DNA of 64,000 nucleotides from DASQFQ01 sp963811595. Its GTDB lineage: Bacteria > Actinomycetota > Thermoleophilia > Solirubrobacterales > Solirubrobacteraceae. The position numbers were made by a program, and so were the translations under genes. The notes below the pieces were generated by a model, which did not search any database, was not told the DNA's origin, and saw only the letters and a program-made list of their open reading frames with translations. Below are positions 50,782 to 61,459 of this stretch, piece by piece. The stretch is from the NCBI GenBank assembly GCA_963811595.1, contig CAWERW010000015.1, positions 310,001-374,000 on the forward strand, given 5' to 3'. The number at the start of each line of letters is the position of its first letter. The first letter of the stretch is position 1.

Positions 50782-50802
50782 CCGTAACCGCGACGGTTAC
50801 GG
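50782..50802. promoter_or_regulatory. 21-bp palindrome in divergent promoter region
   Basis: Perfect 9-bp arms CCGTAACCG (50782-50790) and CGGTTACGG (50794-50802) flank the spacer CGA. The dyad lies nine bases from the ATG of the TPR protein (50772) and about 60 bases from the hydrolase ATG (50864). A site this symmetric between divergent genes is a strong operator candidate for a TetR- or MarR-size dimer; no such gene is nearby. Confidence 0.6.
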
Positions 50803-50863
50803 CCGTATCGAGGTTGCTCACGCATCTGGGTTGAGGACCCACCAATCGAAGCCCGGAGGAATC

Positions 50864-51736
50864 ATGAACCGCGCAAAGGTCAACGGCGTGGAGCTCGAGT
50901 ACGAGGCGCGCGGAGCAGGGGAGCCGGTGCTGCTGATCGACATGCTCATCGCCGACTGCTTCGTGCCGCTCCTCTCAGAGCCGGCACTTGCCGACCGCTA
51001 CCAGCTGATCCGCTACCACAAGCGCGGTTGGGTCGGCAGCACGCACACTCCACCGCCGGTGAGCATAGGAGAGCACGCCGCCGACGCCGCCGCGCTGCTC
51101 GAGCACCTCGGTGTGCGTCGCGCTCACATCGCGGGCCATTCCACCGGTGCGTCGATCGGAGCCCAGCTGGCCCTCGACCACCCCGACGCCGTGCACACGC
51201 TCACTCTGCTGGAGCCGACGCTGGTGTCGTTGCCTCGCGGCGGTGAGTTCTTGAACGCCGCCGCCCCGGTCTTCGACGCATACGCGAGCGGCGACCACTC
51301 GGGCGCGTTTGCCATGTTCGCGGCCGCCGCAAGCGGCCTCGAGTGGGAAGACTGCCGAGCGTTGCTCGAGCGGCAGATCCCGGGTGTGGTGACGCAATCG
51401 ATCAAGGACGCCGACACCTTCTTCGGAGTCGAGCTGCCCGCCGTCGCGCAGTGGAGATTCGGGCCCGAGCAGGCTGCCGCCATTCACAGACCGGTCCTCT
51501 CCGTGATCGGCGCGGACACCCAGCCGCTGTGGGTGGAGATCGCCGAGTTCCTCCGCTCCTCGCTCCCGCACCTCCAGGAGTGCACGATCGACGGGGTCGG
51601 CCATCTCCTACAGATCCAACGCGCCGAGCCCGTCGCTCAGGCAATCGCGCAGTTCCTGACGCGACACCCGATCCCCGGAGACAGCGCCCGGCACCCTCAT
51701 CTCGACGACTCGGCACTTATCGCGCCGCGGGCCTGA
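50864..51736 (+). CDS. Alpha/beta hydrolase (haloperoxidase/esterase type)
   Basis: The protein is 290 aa. The Shine-Dalgarno GGAGGA at 50855-50860 sits close before the ATG and fixes the start. The core is VNGVELEYEARGAGEPVLLI, then AHIAGHSTGASIGAQLALDH with the nucleophile serine in GHSTG, and the final DGVGHLLQIQRAEPVAQAI with the catalytic histidine. The acid is probably in SVIGADTQPLW. Family members hydrolyse esters, epoxides or C-C bonds. It is divergent from the TPR protein across a 21-bp palindrome, so it may be co-regulated. The 160 bases downstream hold nothing I can assign. Confidence 0.9.
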   Translation: MNRAKVNGVELEYEARGAGEPVLLIDMLIADCFVPLLSEPALADRYQLIRYHKRGWVGSTHTPPPVSIGEHAADAAALLEHLGVRRAHIAGHSTGASIGAQLALDHPDAVHTLTLLEPTLVSLPRGGEFLNAAAPVFDAYASGDHSGAFAMFAAAASGLEWEDCRALLERQIPGVVTQSIKDADTFFGVELPAVAQWRFGPEQAAAIHRPVLSVIGADTQPLWVEIAEFLRSSLPHLQECTIDGVGHLLQIQRAEPVAQAIAQFLTRHPIPGDSARHPHLDDSALIAPRA

Positions 51737-51898
51737 GCACGCGGCAACCCCAATCGAACCACCAGGAGGGACGATGCCACTCAGGTTTGCGGCCCTCATC
51801 GCGAGCTGTGACGGTGGGCTCGCCTGCTAGCACCTACTCGACATCTCGCTTCGGCGCTGGTCTGGGAGCGTCGCGCGAGATGGCGGTTGTGCAAGGCG

Positions 51899-53344
51899 CT
51901 AGCCGCTTGTGCACTGGAGCCCCGCTGGCTCGACGACCCAGTGCCCGGCGCGGTCTCGGATCGTGCGGAGCGTGCCGGTGCAGCGGTCCACGCGGTCGTC
52001 ATGGGTCGCGACGGATTGGATGTCCACGGTGACCGATGAGCCATCGCGCTCCTTGATCGCGAGACGCTCGAACTCGACCCGGCGCAGTGATGAGAGGTCG
52101 CTCCGGAACCGCTCGAAGCTGTTGCCGAACGCTGCCCGCATGCCTGGTCCAGCGAGCCTCCACGCCGCGCGATGATCGCCGGCCGCCGCCCGGCGGTAGA
52201 AGGCGCGCACCGTTGCCGTGGCAGACGAGGCCCGCCGGGCGACCGGAGCCGCCGTCGCGGCCGGCTCTTGGACCGGTGTCGGCTGCGAGCGGGAGGCCCC
52301 CTGCGCGGGCGGGGACGACGACCGAGGCTCTTGCGTGAGGACGCTTACGAGGACGAGCACTGCTGCCACGCCCGCGACCAGCGCCGCGATCGCAAGCAGG
52401 CGCGCCTGCAGGCGGCGCGGCCGGTCGGGCGTTCGCTGCGGCGTGGACGACCGCTCGCCCCGAGGACGCTGCCGCGACTGACGAGCGCGGTCGCGTGCCC
52501 GAGCTGGGGCTGTCTCTTTCCCGCCGGCCCGACATGCGTGGTTCAGCTCCTCGAGCAATTGGGACGCAGATCGCTGCCGCTCCTGTGGCTTCGCCGACAT
52601 GCCTCTCATGAGCACCTCCGCGGCGGCGGCGGGCGTTCCCCGCCGGCGCTCGCGGAGATCGGGCGGCGGCTCCCGCGTGGCCTGGGCCAAGACGGCGCCG
52701 ACCGTCGTGCCGTCGCGCGGCAGCGTTCCGCTGAGCGCCTGGAAGGCGATGGTCGCGAGCGAGTACACGTCCACCGCGGCCGTGCACGGCTCCGCGCGCG
52801 CCTGTTCGGGCGCCATGTAGGCCGGGGTGCCCACGACCGCGCCGGGCGGTGTGATCCTGGTGATCTCGGCCGCGGTGGCGAGGCCGAGGTCGGCGACCTT
52901 CACCACGTCGTTCGGACCGACGAGGATGTTCGACGGCTTCAGATCGCGGTGCACGACGCCGTGGCCGTGCACATGGTCGAGGACCGCGGCGACCGGCTCG
53001 AGCAGTTCCACTGTGCGGTCCCAGCCCAGCGGCGCCGAAGCGAGCACGTCGGCGAGCGTCTCGCCGCGGACGTATTCCATCACCAGCAACAGGTCGTCCT
53101 CGTCCATCAACATGTCGTAGACAGGCAGGAGGTTGGGGTGGCGCAACGAGGCCATGATCCGCGCCTCCCGCCGCAGACGCTGCCCTGTCTGCTCCGTCAC
53201 CTCCGCACCATGGAGTCGCTTGACGGCTACCTCTCGGCCGAGGCGTTCATCCCGCGCGAGGAACACCGCCGCGCTCCCGCCGGCCCCAAGGCGGCCGATC
53301 ACGCGGTAGCGCCCGGCGAAGACTGTCGCCTCAGAGCTGCTCAT
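51899..53344 (-). CDS. Membrane-anchored serine/threonine protein kinase
   Basis: The protein is 481 aa. The kinase domain (about 10-265) has the glycine loop LGAGGSAAVFLA, the catalytic lysine in REVAVKRL, the loop VVHRDLKPSNILV and a variant DLG in place of DFG (KVADLGLATAAE), then GTPAYMAPEQAR. A charged linker follows, then one membrane helix (LLAIAALVAGVAAVLVLVSV). The extracellular part (about 395-481) resembles an NTF2/SnoaL-like domain (TVRAFYRRAAAGDHRAAWRL), a possible ligand sensor rather than PASTA repeats. The upstream region carries TACAGT 10 bases before the ATG, which could be a -10 box for a leaderless transcript. Confidence 0.92.
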   Translation of the reverse strand: MSSSEATVFAGRYRVIGRLGAGGSAAVFLARDERLGREVAVKRLHGAEVTEQTGQRLRREARIMASLRHPNLLPVYDMLMDEDDLLLVMEYVRGETLADVLASAPLGWDRTVELLEPVAAVLDHVHGHGVVHRDLKPSNILVGPNDVVKVADLGLATAAEITRITPPGAVVGTPAYMAPEQARAEPCTAAVDVYSLATIAFQALSGTLPRDGTTVGAVLAQATREPPPDLRERRRGTPAAAAEVLMRGMSAKPQERQRSASQLLEELNHACRAGGKETAPARARDRARQSRQRPRGERSSTPQRTPDRPRRLQARLLAIAALVAGVAAVLVLVSVLTQEPRSSSPPAQGASRSQPTPVQEPAATAAPVARRASSATATVRAFYRRAAAGDHRAAWRLAGPGMRAAFGNSFERFRSDLSSLRRVEFERLAIKERDGSSVTVDIQSVATHDDRVDRCTGTLRTIRDRAGHWVVEPAGLQCTSG

Positions 53345-53627
53345 CGCAGCGAACTGTACGGCGCGCGGTCGATCACCCCGGCGCTTGGCGACGGCGATGA
53401 GTCCGGTTGTTTGCGAGAGTCTCAGCCATGCGTCGTGATGAACGACGCGGCGGCGCTCTTCGGCACGCGCGGGCTCGTGAAGATCCGCGGCGAGGCGGGC
53501 GACGCGGTCCACGTCCGCATCGACGAGCGGATCGGATAGTTCCAGTCGCCGGCACGGTGCAGCGGCCGGTCGGGCTCGCCTGAGCGGGACACCCGCGGGC
53601 GACGGGCTCGGGCGCCGCGCGGCGGTG
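53345..53627. other. Intergenic region upstream of Ser/Thr kinase, no convincing gene
   Basis: About 283 bases between the kinase start and the YCII protein stop. A 33-codon frame at 53438-53539 (plus strand) is too short to support as a gene. The part next to the kinase start probably holds its promoter. I see no strong hairpin or repeat here. Confidence 0.6.
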
Positions 53628-54272
53628 TCAGCGCCGACCGCCGAACTCCCAGTCGAGGATCTCGATGTCGTAGTGCTCGTCGAATCCGGCCTGTCCAATC
53701 GCCGCGACGGCCTCACGCGCGGGCGCTTGGAGCGCCACGACGAATCCCGCGGGCGTCGCGTCGTCGGGCGTGCGTAGTTCGCCATGGACGATGACGTCCT
53801 CACGCGGCAGAGCCGTGAAGTCCGGCGATCCGGCATGCTCGCTCGCTGCGGACGGGCGGTGCGCGATCACCAGGAAGCGTGGATCGGCACCGACTCCACG
53901 GAACTCCCACATCGTCCGGCCCAGCAGGTTCTCGAAGCGGCGGATGACGTGCCCGTCAAACAGACCCGCGCGGTTGTACGGCTCGCGCTCGACGAATTCG
54001 CGCGCTGCGTCGGCGCTTGGCAGGTCGACGATGTGAAGGCTGCCCGTCCACGTCAATCGGTCCGACCCCAAGGTGGGGCCGCGGGCGGTCATTCGCTCGG
54101 CGAACCTGTCCATGTAGGACCAGTGCTCCTCGTCGAGCGCGGGATCGTGCTCGACACTCGCGGCGTCGCGCGTGGCACGGCTGTAGACGAAAAAGTCGAT
54201 GGCGACCGAGGGTACGTGGGCGAGCCTCGGACGTGGTGCTCCGCCGGTGACCCCGGTCGGTAAAGAAGTCAG
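53628..54272 (-). CDS. YCII-related domain protein, tandem, probable CTG start
   Basis: The conserved part reads VAIDFFVYSRATRDAASVEH, then GPTLGSDRLTWTGSLHIVDL, SADAAREFVEREPYNRAGLF, followed by a second similar half ending HYDIEILDWEFGGRR. These are two ferredoxin-like YCII domains, a family of small proteins found as enzymes or stress-related factors; the function here is unknown. No ATG, GTG or TTG lies in frame near the conserved beginning. The nearest usable codon is CTG at 54272, which overlaps the stop of the upstream phosphoesterase as CTGA. That would add about 25 residues before the domain. Start is uncertain. Confidence 0.75.
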   Translation of the reverse strand: MTSLPTGVTGGAPRPRLAHVPSVAIDFFVYSRATRDAASVEHDPALDEEHWSYMDRFAERMTARGPTLGSDRLTWTGSLHIVDLPSADAAREFVEREPYNRAGLFDGHVIRRFENLLGRTMWEFRGVGADPRFLVIAHRPSAASEHAGSPDFTALPREDVIVHGELRTPDDATPAGFVVALQAPAREAVAAIGQAGFDEHYDIEILDWEFGGRR

Positions 54273-55024
54273 AAACCCGGCTCGTCCAGAAGGCCCAGGG
54301 AGCGCGCGCGAGCCCGTGCCGGAGCCGGGTCGTAGGGCGCGCGGCGCCAGGTGGCGAGGCGGTGCTCGAGGTCCAGCAGCAGCCAGAACGCGCCCTCGGC
54401 CGCCTGCGCGTCGAGCCCGCCCCACCATCCGAGCCGCGAGGGTGCCGGTGCGCCCACCGCGCCCGGGTTGAGCAGCCACTTGCCGTCGGAGACGTCGAGC
54501 GGCACCCCGACCTCGATCCGCTCCGCCCTCGCCCGGCCGCCGGGCGTCTGCCGCCACGCCGCCGCCAGGTGCGTGTGGCCGACGAGCCCGAGCGCGAGCC
54601 GCTGGACCGCCAGGCAGTCCGCCGCGTTGTGCGCCCCGACGTACTCGTGCACCGGATTGCGCGGGCTGGCGTGCCAGCACTGCACCGTTCGCAGCCGCGC
54701 AGCGGGCTTGCGCGACCGCATCCACGCCACGTCGTCATCCCCCAGCTGCTCGATCGCCAGCTCGATCGAGCGCACCGCCGGCGACTCCGGCGCTCCGAAA
54801 CGCGTCGGCTCAGCCGACCCCGTCGCGCCGTAGTCGTGGTTGCCCATCAACGCGACCGCGCAGCGCTCGCGGGTCACAGCAACCACGTGCGCCGGATCGG
54901 GACCGCACCCGATCATGTCCCCCAGCGACCACAGCTGCTCGACGCCCGCAGACGAAGCGGCCGCCAGCACGGCATCGAACGCCTCCGCGTGCGCGTGCGT
55001 GTCACCGAAGACCGCGACGAGCAC
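54269..55024 (-). CDS. Metallophosphoesterase family protein (YfcE-like)
   Basis: The protein is 251 aa with a GTG start. It carries VAVFGDTHAHAEAFDAVLAA (D-x-H), LWSLGDMIGCGPDP (GD), VALMGNHDYGATG (GNHD) and LALGLVGHTHLAAAWRQ (GHTH). The C-terminal WLLNPGAVGAPAPSRLG is also characteristic. It belongs to the predicted phosphodiesterase group related to YfcE and to DNA-repair-like phosphatases; the substrate is unknown. Located 12 bases after the nucleoside permease stop, so it may be the distal gene of that operon. Confidence 0.9.
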   Translation of the reverse strand: MLVAVFGDTHAHAEAFDAVLAAASSAGVEQLWSLGDMIGCGPDPAHVVAVTRERCAVALMGNHDYGATGSAEPTRFGAPESPAVRSIELAIEQLGDDDVAWMRSRKPAARLRTVQCWHASPRNPVHEYVGAHNAADCLAVQRLALGLVGHTHLAAAWRQTPGGRARAERIEVGVPLDVSDGKWLLNPGAVGAPAPSRLGWWGGLDAQAAEGAFWLLLDLEHRLATWRRAPYDPAPARARARSLGLLDEPGF

Positions 55025-55036
55025 GGCCCGGAATCC

Positions 55037-56245
55037 CTACTCCTTGGAGTACGGAACGCCGTCGGCCGCCGGCGGGATCGAGCGGCCCACCAGCCCTGCC
55101 ACGGCGATCAAAGTCACCACATACGGCAGCGCCTGCAGCAATGTCGCGGAGCTCTCACTGAAAACCGGCAGCCGCTGCGCCAGCGCCTGGGTGAAGCCGA
55201 ACAGCAGCGCAGCCGCCAGAGCCGCCCCCGGCCGCCACTTGCCCACGATGACCACGGCCAGCGCGATGAAGCCGCGCCCCGCCGTCATGCTCTGGTTGAA
55301 CGAGTGGACGAAGCCGATGGAGAGGAACGCGCCGCCCATCGCCGCCAGCACGCCCGAGGCGACCACCGCGAGGTAGCGGATCCAGTAGACCGAGATGCCG
55401 ACGGTCGCCGCCGCCCGCGGGTTCTCGCCGACCGACCGCACGCGCAGGCCGCTCGGGGTGCGGAACAGGAAGATCGACGCGATCGGCACGAGGATGATCG
55501 CGATCCAGACCATCAGATTGAGGCGCTCCAGGGCCGGCCCGAAGAACGGGATCCAGTCGATCGGAAGCGTCACGTCGGGCACCTCCGGCACCCCGTCCGG
55601 CGTGCCCTCCTCGCCGTAGTGGTTGAGGAACACGTAGCCGGTGATGCCGAGTGCGAGGAAGTTGAGCGCGAAGCCGGAGACGATCTGGTCGGCGCGCAGC
55701 GTCACGGCGAAGAACGCGTGGACGAGCGCCAGCGCGCCGCCGGCGGCCATGCCGAGCAGCAGCCCCGGGATCCAGCCGCCCAGGATGTCCGCGCCGAAGA
55801 TCGCGAAGAACGCGCCCATGAGCATCATGCCCTCGAGGCCGATGTTCACGACGCCGGCGCGCTCGCTGATCACCCCGCCGAGCGCGCCGAACACCAGCGG
55901 CGTGGCGAAGCGCAGCATCGCGGCGGCGAGCGCGGACCAGACGACGACGCGGTCGAGGTTCGCCTCGCCCGACTGCGTCGAAGCGATCGCGCCCACCGCC
56001 CCGATCACGCCAGCCGCAACAGCGCCCCACCCCAGCCGCTTGGCGCCCTCGCGCACCGTCCACACGCCCAGGCCGATCGCGACGAGCGCCACCACGACCG
56101 ACGGCACCGGCGAGCGGATCATCAGCGGCGGCAGCGCGATCCACCAGGCGAGGATGCCGAGCGCGACCCCGCCCCAGCCGGTCCAGGTCGTGCGCTCGAC
56201 GGCCGCCAGGTCGAGCCGCCCGCGCGAAACGGTGGCCGCGGTCAC
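55037..56245 (-). CDS. Nucleoside ABC transporter permease (BmpA-type system)
   Basis: The protein is 402 aa with about ten membrane helices. The branched-chain-permease fold of this family is recognisable: VFGALGGVISERAGVVNIGL, EGMMLMGAFFAIFGADI, VHAFFAVTLRADQIVSGFAL, and the cytoplasmic loop RTPSGLRVRSVGENPRAAAT. It pairs with the other permease and the double ATPase to import purine or pyrimidine nucleosides delivered by BmpA. The GTG start overlaps the upstream permease stop by GTGA. Confidence 0.93.
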   Translation of the reverse strand: MTAATVSRGRLDLAAVERTTWTGWGGVALGILAWWIALPPLMIRSPVPSVVVALVAIGLGVWTVREGAKRLGWGAVAAGVIGAVGAIASTQSGEANLDRVVVWSALAAAMLRFATPLVFGALGGVISERAGVVNIGLEGMMLMGAFFAIFGADILGGWIPGLLLGMAAGGALALVHAFFAVTLRADQIVSGFALNFLALGITGYVFLNHYGEEGTPDGVPEVPDVTLPIDWIPFFGPALERLNLMVWIAIILVPIASIFLFRTPSGLRVRSVGENPRAAATVGISVYWIRYLAVVASGVLAAMGGAFLSIGFVHSFNQSMTAGRGFIALAVVIVGKWRPGAALAAALLFGFTQALAQRLPVFSESSATLLQALPYVVTLIAVAGLVGRSIPPAADGVPYSKE

Positions 56246-57458
56246 GCCCCCGCCTCCGTCTGCCCGGGCTCAACCTCAGGCCGGGACCGCCGAGGCCGCA
56301 GCTTGTAGAGCTTCGTCACGATGATCGGCGCCGACACGAGCAGCACGATCAGGCCCATGATCATCAGCGTCAGGTTCCCTGCCAGCTCGGGCGGGAACAC
56401 GGCCGGATCGAGGTTGCGCACCGACGTGCCGTTGATGAGCGCGCCGAACAGCAAGGCGCTGAACAGCACGCCGCTCGTCGTGTTGCGCCCGAGCAGCGCG
56501 ACCGCGATGCCGATGAAGCCGGCGCCGATGACGCTCGCGTTCTGGAGGTCGTTCGTCGCGACCGCGAACTGCCAGCCGAGCACATCGATCGCGCCCGCCA
56601 GGCCCGCGAAGCCGCCGCACCACAGCATCACCTTCGTGTAGGTCCGCCCCGCGTGGATGCCGCCGTACTCGGCCGCGTCGGGGTTGAAGCCGACCGCGCG
56701 CGCCTCGTAGCCGGCGACCGACCGGTTCAAGAGCACCCAGAACAGCGCGAGCACGACCGCGGCGATGAAGATGCCAACGTGGAGCCCTTGGAGCTCCGGG
56801 TCGCCCCAGAACACCGGCAGCCGTGTGTCGCCGAACACGGGGTTCGAGATCGGGATCGACACGTCGGACTCCGCGTCGGAGTGCAGCGGGCCGCCGAGCC
56901 CGAACGCCCACACGCCGATCCACAGCGCGACGTAGTTGAGCATGATCGTCGTGATCACCTCGTTGGCGCCGGTCCTCGCCTTCAGGAAGCCGGCGAGCCC
57001 GCCCCATAGGGCGCCCGCCGCTGTCCCGAGCGCGAGCGCGAGCACGATGTGGAGGAAGCCCGGGAGCCCCTCGAGCGACGAGCCGACCCACACGCCCAGG
57101 TAGAGCCCGGCCCAGTACTGGCCCTGGCCGCCGATGTTGAACAGGCCGGCGCGGAACGCGTAGGCGACGGCCATGCCGGTGAGGATCAACGGCGTCGTGA
57201 GGATCAGCGTCTGCTGCAGGTTCAGCGCCGCCAGCGTCCGGTCCTCGGCCGAGATCCACGGGAAGAACCAGTTCAGCCCCGAGCCCTCGAAGATCGCCTG
57301 GTAGGTCGTGAACGGGCTCGAGCCCGTGATCGCGATGACGAGACCGCCGATGAAGAACGCGATCAGGCCGGTCGCGAGCGGCGTGATGATGCCGCCCGCG
57401 CGCAGGTAGCCCGACAGCTTCGACGCGACGGTGAGGTTCTGCTGGCCGCCGGCTCCAC

Positions 57459-57462
<4 letters not shown>
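56242..57462 (-). CDS. Nucleoside ABC transporter permease, second subunit
   Basis: The protein is 406 aa with about ten membrane helices. It starts GTG in GTGA overlap with the ATPase stop. Family segments: LILTGMAVAYAFRAGLFNIG, GQGQYWAGLYLGVWVG, LKARTGANEVITTIMLNYVA, and YEARAVGFNPDAAEYGGIHA, all matching NupP/YufP-type permeases. With the adjacent permease it forms the membrane channel of the BmpA nucleoside importer. Confidence 0.93.
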
Positions 57463-58985
<1,523 letters not shown>

Positions 58986-58987
58986 CG

Positions 58988-60037
58988 CTACTTCACCGTG
59001 CTCGGGATGTCGGTGACCTCGCCCGCGGCGATCTGGTCGGAGACCTCCTTGACGTCGGCCTCGAACGGCTGGCCGGCGGCGGACACCTTGCCGAGGCCGA
59101 CTCCGCCGTTCTTGACGTCGAAGAGGCCGTCCTCGCCGGCCTTGAACGAGCCGTCCTGCACGGCCTTGGCGGTCTCGAACACCGAGACGTCGACCTTCTT
59201 GAGCGCCGAGGTCATCACGTTCGAGTTGACGTAGCCCTGGTCGGCGTCGACGCCGATGCCCTGGACGTTCTTCTCCTTGGCGGCGTCGAGCGCGCCGAGC
59301 CCGCACTGGCCCGCGACCGCGAAGACGACCTGCGAGCCGTTGTCGATCTGGTTGAGCGCGATCTCCTTGCACTTCGCCTGGTCGACGAAGTCCTGCGAGT
59401 ACTCGAACTCGGTCTTGACCTCGGGGTTGGCCTTCTTCGCGCCGGCCATGTAGCCCGCGATGTAGGCGTCCACCGCGGGCACCTTCTGCCCGCCGACGGC
59501 CGTGACGACCTGGTCGCCGCCCTTGTCCTTGGCGTACAGCCCCGCCATCGTGCCGACGAGATAGCCCGCCTCGGCCTCCTTGAACAGGAGCCCGCGGACG
59601 TTCGTGGGCTTGCCCTTCAGCGCGCCGGCGGGGAAGTCGACGATCGCGAAGTTCGTCTGCGGGAACGACTTGGCGACCTTGGCGGTCGCGTCGCCCATCA
59701 GGAAGCCGACGGCGACCACGAGGTCGTACTTCTGCCGCGCCAGCGACGAGAGGTTCGGCACGTAGTCGGCGTTGGACTTGGACGTGACGACGCGGATGTC
59801 GGCGCCGAGCTCGGCCTTCGCCTGCTGCAGCCCCTTGTACGCGAGCGCGTTGAAGCCGCGGTCGTTGAGGCCGCCGATGTCGGTGACCATGGCCACCTTG
59901 ATCTTCTTCTCCGCCGGTGTGCTGGTGCCGCCGCTGCTGCCGCCGCCGCCCTCGTCGTCCTCACCGCAGGCGGCGATCGCCGCCGTGCCGAGTACGAGCA
60001 ATGCAACGAGCAGCAATCGACTCAAGAGATGCCTCAC
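58988..60037 (-). CDS. bmpA: Nucleoside-binding lipoprotein, BmpA/Med family
   Basis: The protein is 349 aa. GTG start with a strong ribosome-binding site GAGGAGG at 60046-60052, eight bases upstream. The signal ends in the lipobox IAAC with lipidated Cys24, and a serine/glycine-rich linker follows. The binding domain opens KIKVAMVTDIGGLNDRGFNA, the Med/BmpA hallmark, then NFAIVDFPAGALKG and FAVAGQCGLGALDAAKEK. It binds nucleosides outside the membrane and hands them to the permease pair downstream. It lies 40 bases after the adenosine deaminase stop. Confidence 0.95.
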   Translation of the reverse strand: MRHLLSRLLLVALLVLGTAAIAACGEDDEGGGGSSGGTSTPAEKKIKVAMVTDIGGLNDRGFNALAYKGLQQAKAELGADIRVVTSKSNADYVPNLSSLARQKYDLVVAVGFLMGDATAKVAKSFPQTNFAIVDFPAGALKGKPTNVRGLLFKEAEAGYLVGTMAGLYAKDKGGDQVVTAVGGQKVPAVDAYIAGYMAGAKKANPEVKTEFEYSQDFVDQAKCKEIALNQIDNGSQVVFAVAGQCGLGALDAAKEKNVQGIGVDADQGYVNSNVMTSALKKVDVSVFETAKAVQDGSFKAGEDGLFDVKNGGVGLGKVSAAGQPFEADVKEVSDQIAAGEVTDIPSTVK

Positions 60038-60077
60038 GTACGAACCCTCCTCAGGGACCGGAACAATTCGGCGCAGC

Positions 60078-61043
60078 CTAAACGAGATCGAGCAGCCGAC
60101 GCCGTACTTCCTCCTCGACGAAAGCCGCTCGGAGCGCGGTCCTCGTCACCTCGCGCAGCGCTGCCTCGTCGAAGCCCATGCGCTCGGCGGCCACGTCGTA
60201 CTCGCCCCCGATCGACGCATCCCAGTACGGCGGGTCGTCCGAGCCGAGCGTGACGGCCACCCCGGCGGCGCGCAGCGCGGGCAGCGGATGCTCCTCATAG
60301 CTGGGGTAGAGGCCGAGCATCACGTTCGAGGTGGGACATACCTCGAGCACCGTTCCCCGGTCCGCCAGCTCCCTGACGAGCTCGGGATCCTCGCTGGCGC
60401 GCACCCCGTGGCCGATCCGGCTGACGCCGAGCGCGAGGCCGCCGCGGACGCTCTCCGGGCCGCCCCACTCGCCGGCGTGGACGGTCAGGCCGAGCCCTGC
60501 CTCGCGCGCGATGTCGAACGCGTCGGCGAACTCGCCGGGCGGGAAGCCGGCCTCGTCGCCGCCCATGCCGAACCCGGTGACGTACGGGTGCGGCGCCTCG
60601 ACGGTGCGGCGGGCGACCTCGCGCGCCTTCTCGGGGCCGAAGTGGCGGACGCAGCTCATGACGATCCGGCCCTCGATGCCGGTCTCCGCGCGCGCGTCGT
60701 CGATGCCCTGCGCGAGCGCGCCGAGGTGTTCCTCGTCGGACAGGCCGACGTCGGCGGCGTGGTCGGCGGAGGCGGTCAGCTCGACGTAGATCGCGCCCTC
60801 GGCCGCGCACTTGACGAGGTACTCGTAGACGATGTCGCGGTAGTCCTCGGGCGTGCGGATGACGCTGGTGGCGGCGTCGTAGGTCTTGAGGAAGTCGAGG
60901 AAGTCCGTCCACAGGAACTTCCCGTCGTCGCCGATCACGCCGTCGGGCACTTTGAGGCCGTTGCGCTCCGCGATGCGGCGGACCAGGTCGGGCGAGGCCG
61001 CGCCCTCGACGTGGACGTGCAGCTCGGCCTTGGGGACGCTCAC
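60078..61043 (-). CDS. add: Adenosine deaminase
   Basis: The protein is 321 aa from a GTG that overlaps the PPOX gene stop (GTGA). Zinc and catalytic residues are visible: KAELHVHVEGAASP (HxH), GLTVHAGEWGGPESV (zinc His and catalytic Glu region HAGE), RIGHGVRAS (catalytic His) and VTLGSDDPPYWDASIG (DD). It deaminates adenosine or deoxyadenosine to inosine or deoxyinosine, feeding PunA. The classic SLNTDDP is altered to TLGSDDP. Its location between phosphorylases and the nucleoside importer fits salvage. Confidence 0.93.
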   Translation of the reverse strand: MSVPKAELHVHVEGAASPDLVRRIAERNGLKVPDGVIGDDGKFLWTDFLDFLKTYDAATSVIRTPEDYRDIVYEYLVKCAAEGAIYVELTASADHAADVGLSDEEHLGALAQGIDDARAETGIEGRIVMSCVRHFGPEKAREVARRTVEAPHPYVTGFGMGGDEAGFPPGEFADAFDIAREAGLGLTVHAGEWGGPESVRGGLALGVSRIGHGVRASEDPELVRELADRGTVLEVCPTSNVMLGLYPSYEEHPLPALRAAGVAVTLGSDDPPYWDASIGGEYDVAAERMGFDEAALREVTRTALRAAFVEEEVRRRLLDLV

Positions 61044-61459
61044 GCGGCGGACGGGCGGTGCTCGAAGCCCAGCTGGGTCGAGCGGACCTTGTCGACGCGG
61101 ACGACGTAGCCGCGCGACGTCGGCGGCTTGTAGGGGAACTTCTCGCCCGTGTACTTGAGGGCCAGCCAGTCGGCGATGTCGTGCGCCGCCTCGGCGCCGC
61201 GGACCTCGATCACGGCACCGCGCAGCTGGGCGGTCTGGTACGGGTCGTCGTGGTCGGTGATCGAGATCGCCACGCGCGGGTCGCGCGCCATGTTGCGCGC
61301 CTTCAGCGAGCCCTCCTGGGTGAAGAAGACGACGTTGTCGCCCTCGAGGCCGGCCCACAGCGCGACCGAGTGGGGCGAGCCGTCGGGCATCGCCGTGGCG
61401 AGGTGGGCGTAGTTCGCTCCCTCGAACAGCTCCCGGACCTCGGGCGGCAGCTCGGCCAT
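61040..61459 (-). CDS. PPOX-class (FMN/F420-binding split barrel) protein
   Basis: The protein is 139 aa. Features: the opening FEGANYAHLATAMPDGSPHS, VALWAGLEGDNVVFFTQEGS, and RNMARDPRVAISITDHDDPY, all characteristic of pyridoxamine-phosphate-oxidase-like F420-dependent enzymes of actinobacteria. The ATG shares a base with the deoA stop (TGATG). The reaction is unknown, perhaps reduction of a small molecule with F420 or FMN. It looks unrelated to nucleoside salvage but is translated within the run. Confidence 0.88.
   Translation of the reverse strand: MAELPPEVRELFEGANYAHLATAMPDGSPHSVALWAGLEGDNVVFFTQEGSLKARNMARDPRVAISITDHDDPYQTAQLRGAVIEVRGAEAAHDIADWLALKYTGEKFPYKPPTSRGYVVRVDKVRSTQLGFEHRPSAA

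Noticed and set aside
53438..53539. 33-codon plus-strand frame (MNDAAALFGTRGLVKIRG...)
   Set aside because: Too short, no family, no ribosome-binding site, and it lies in the promoter region of the kinase.
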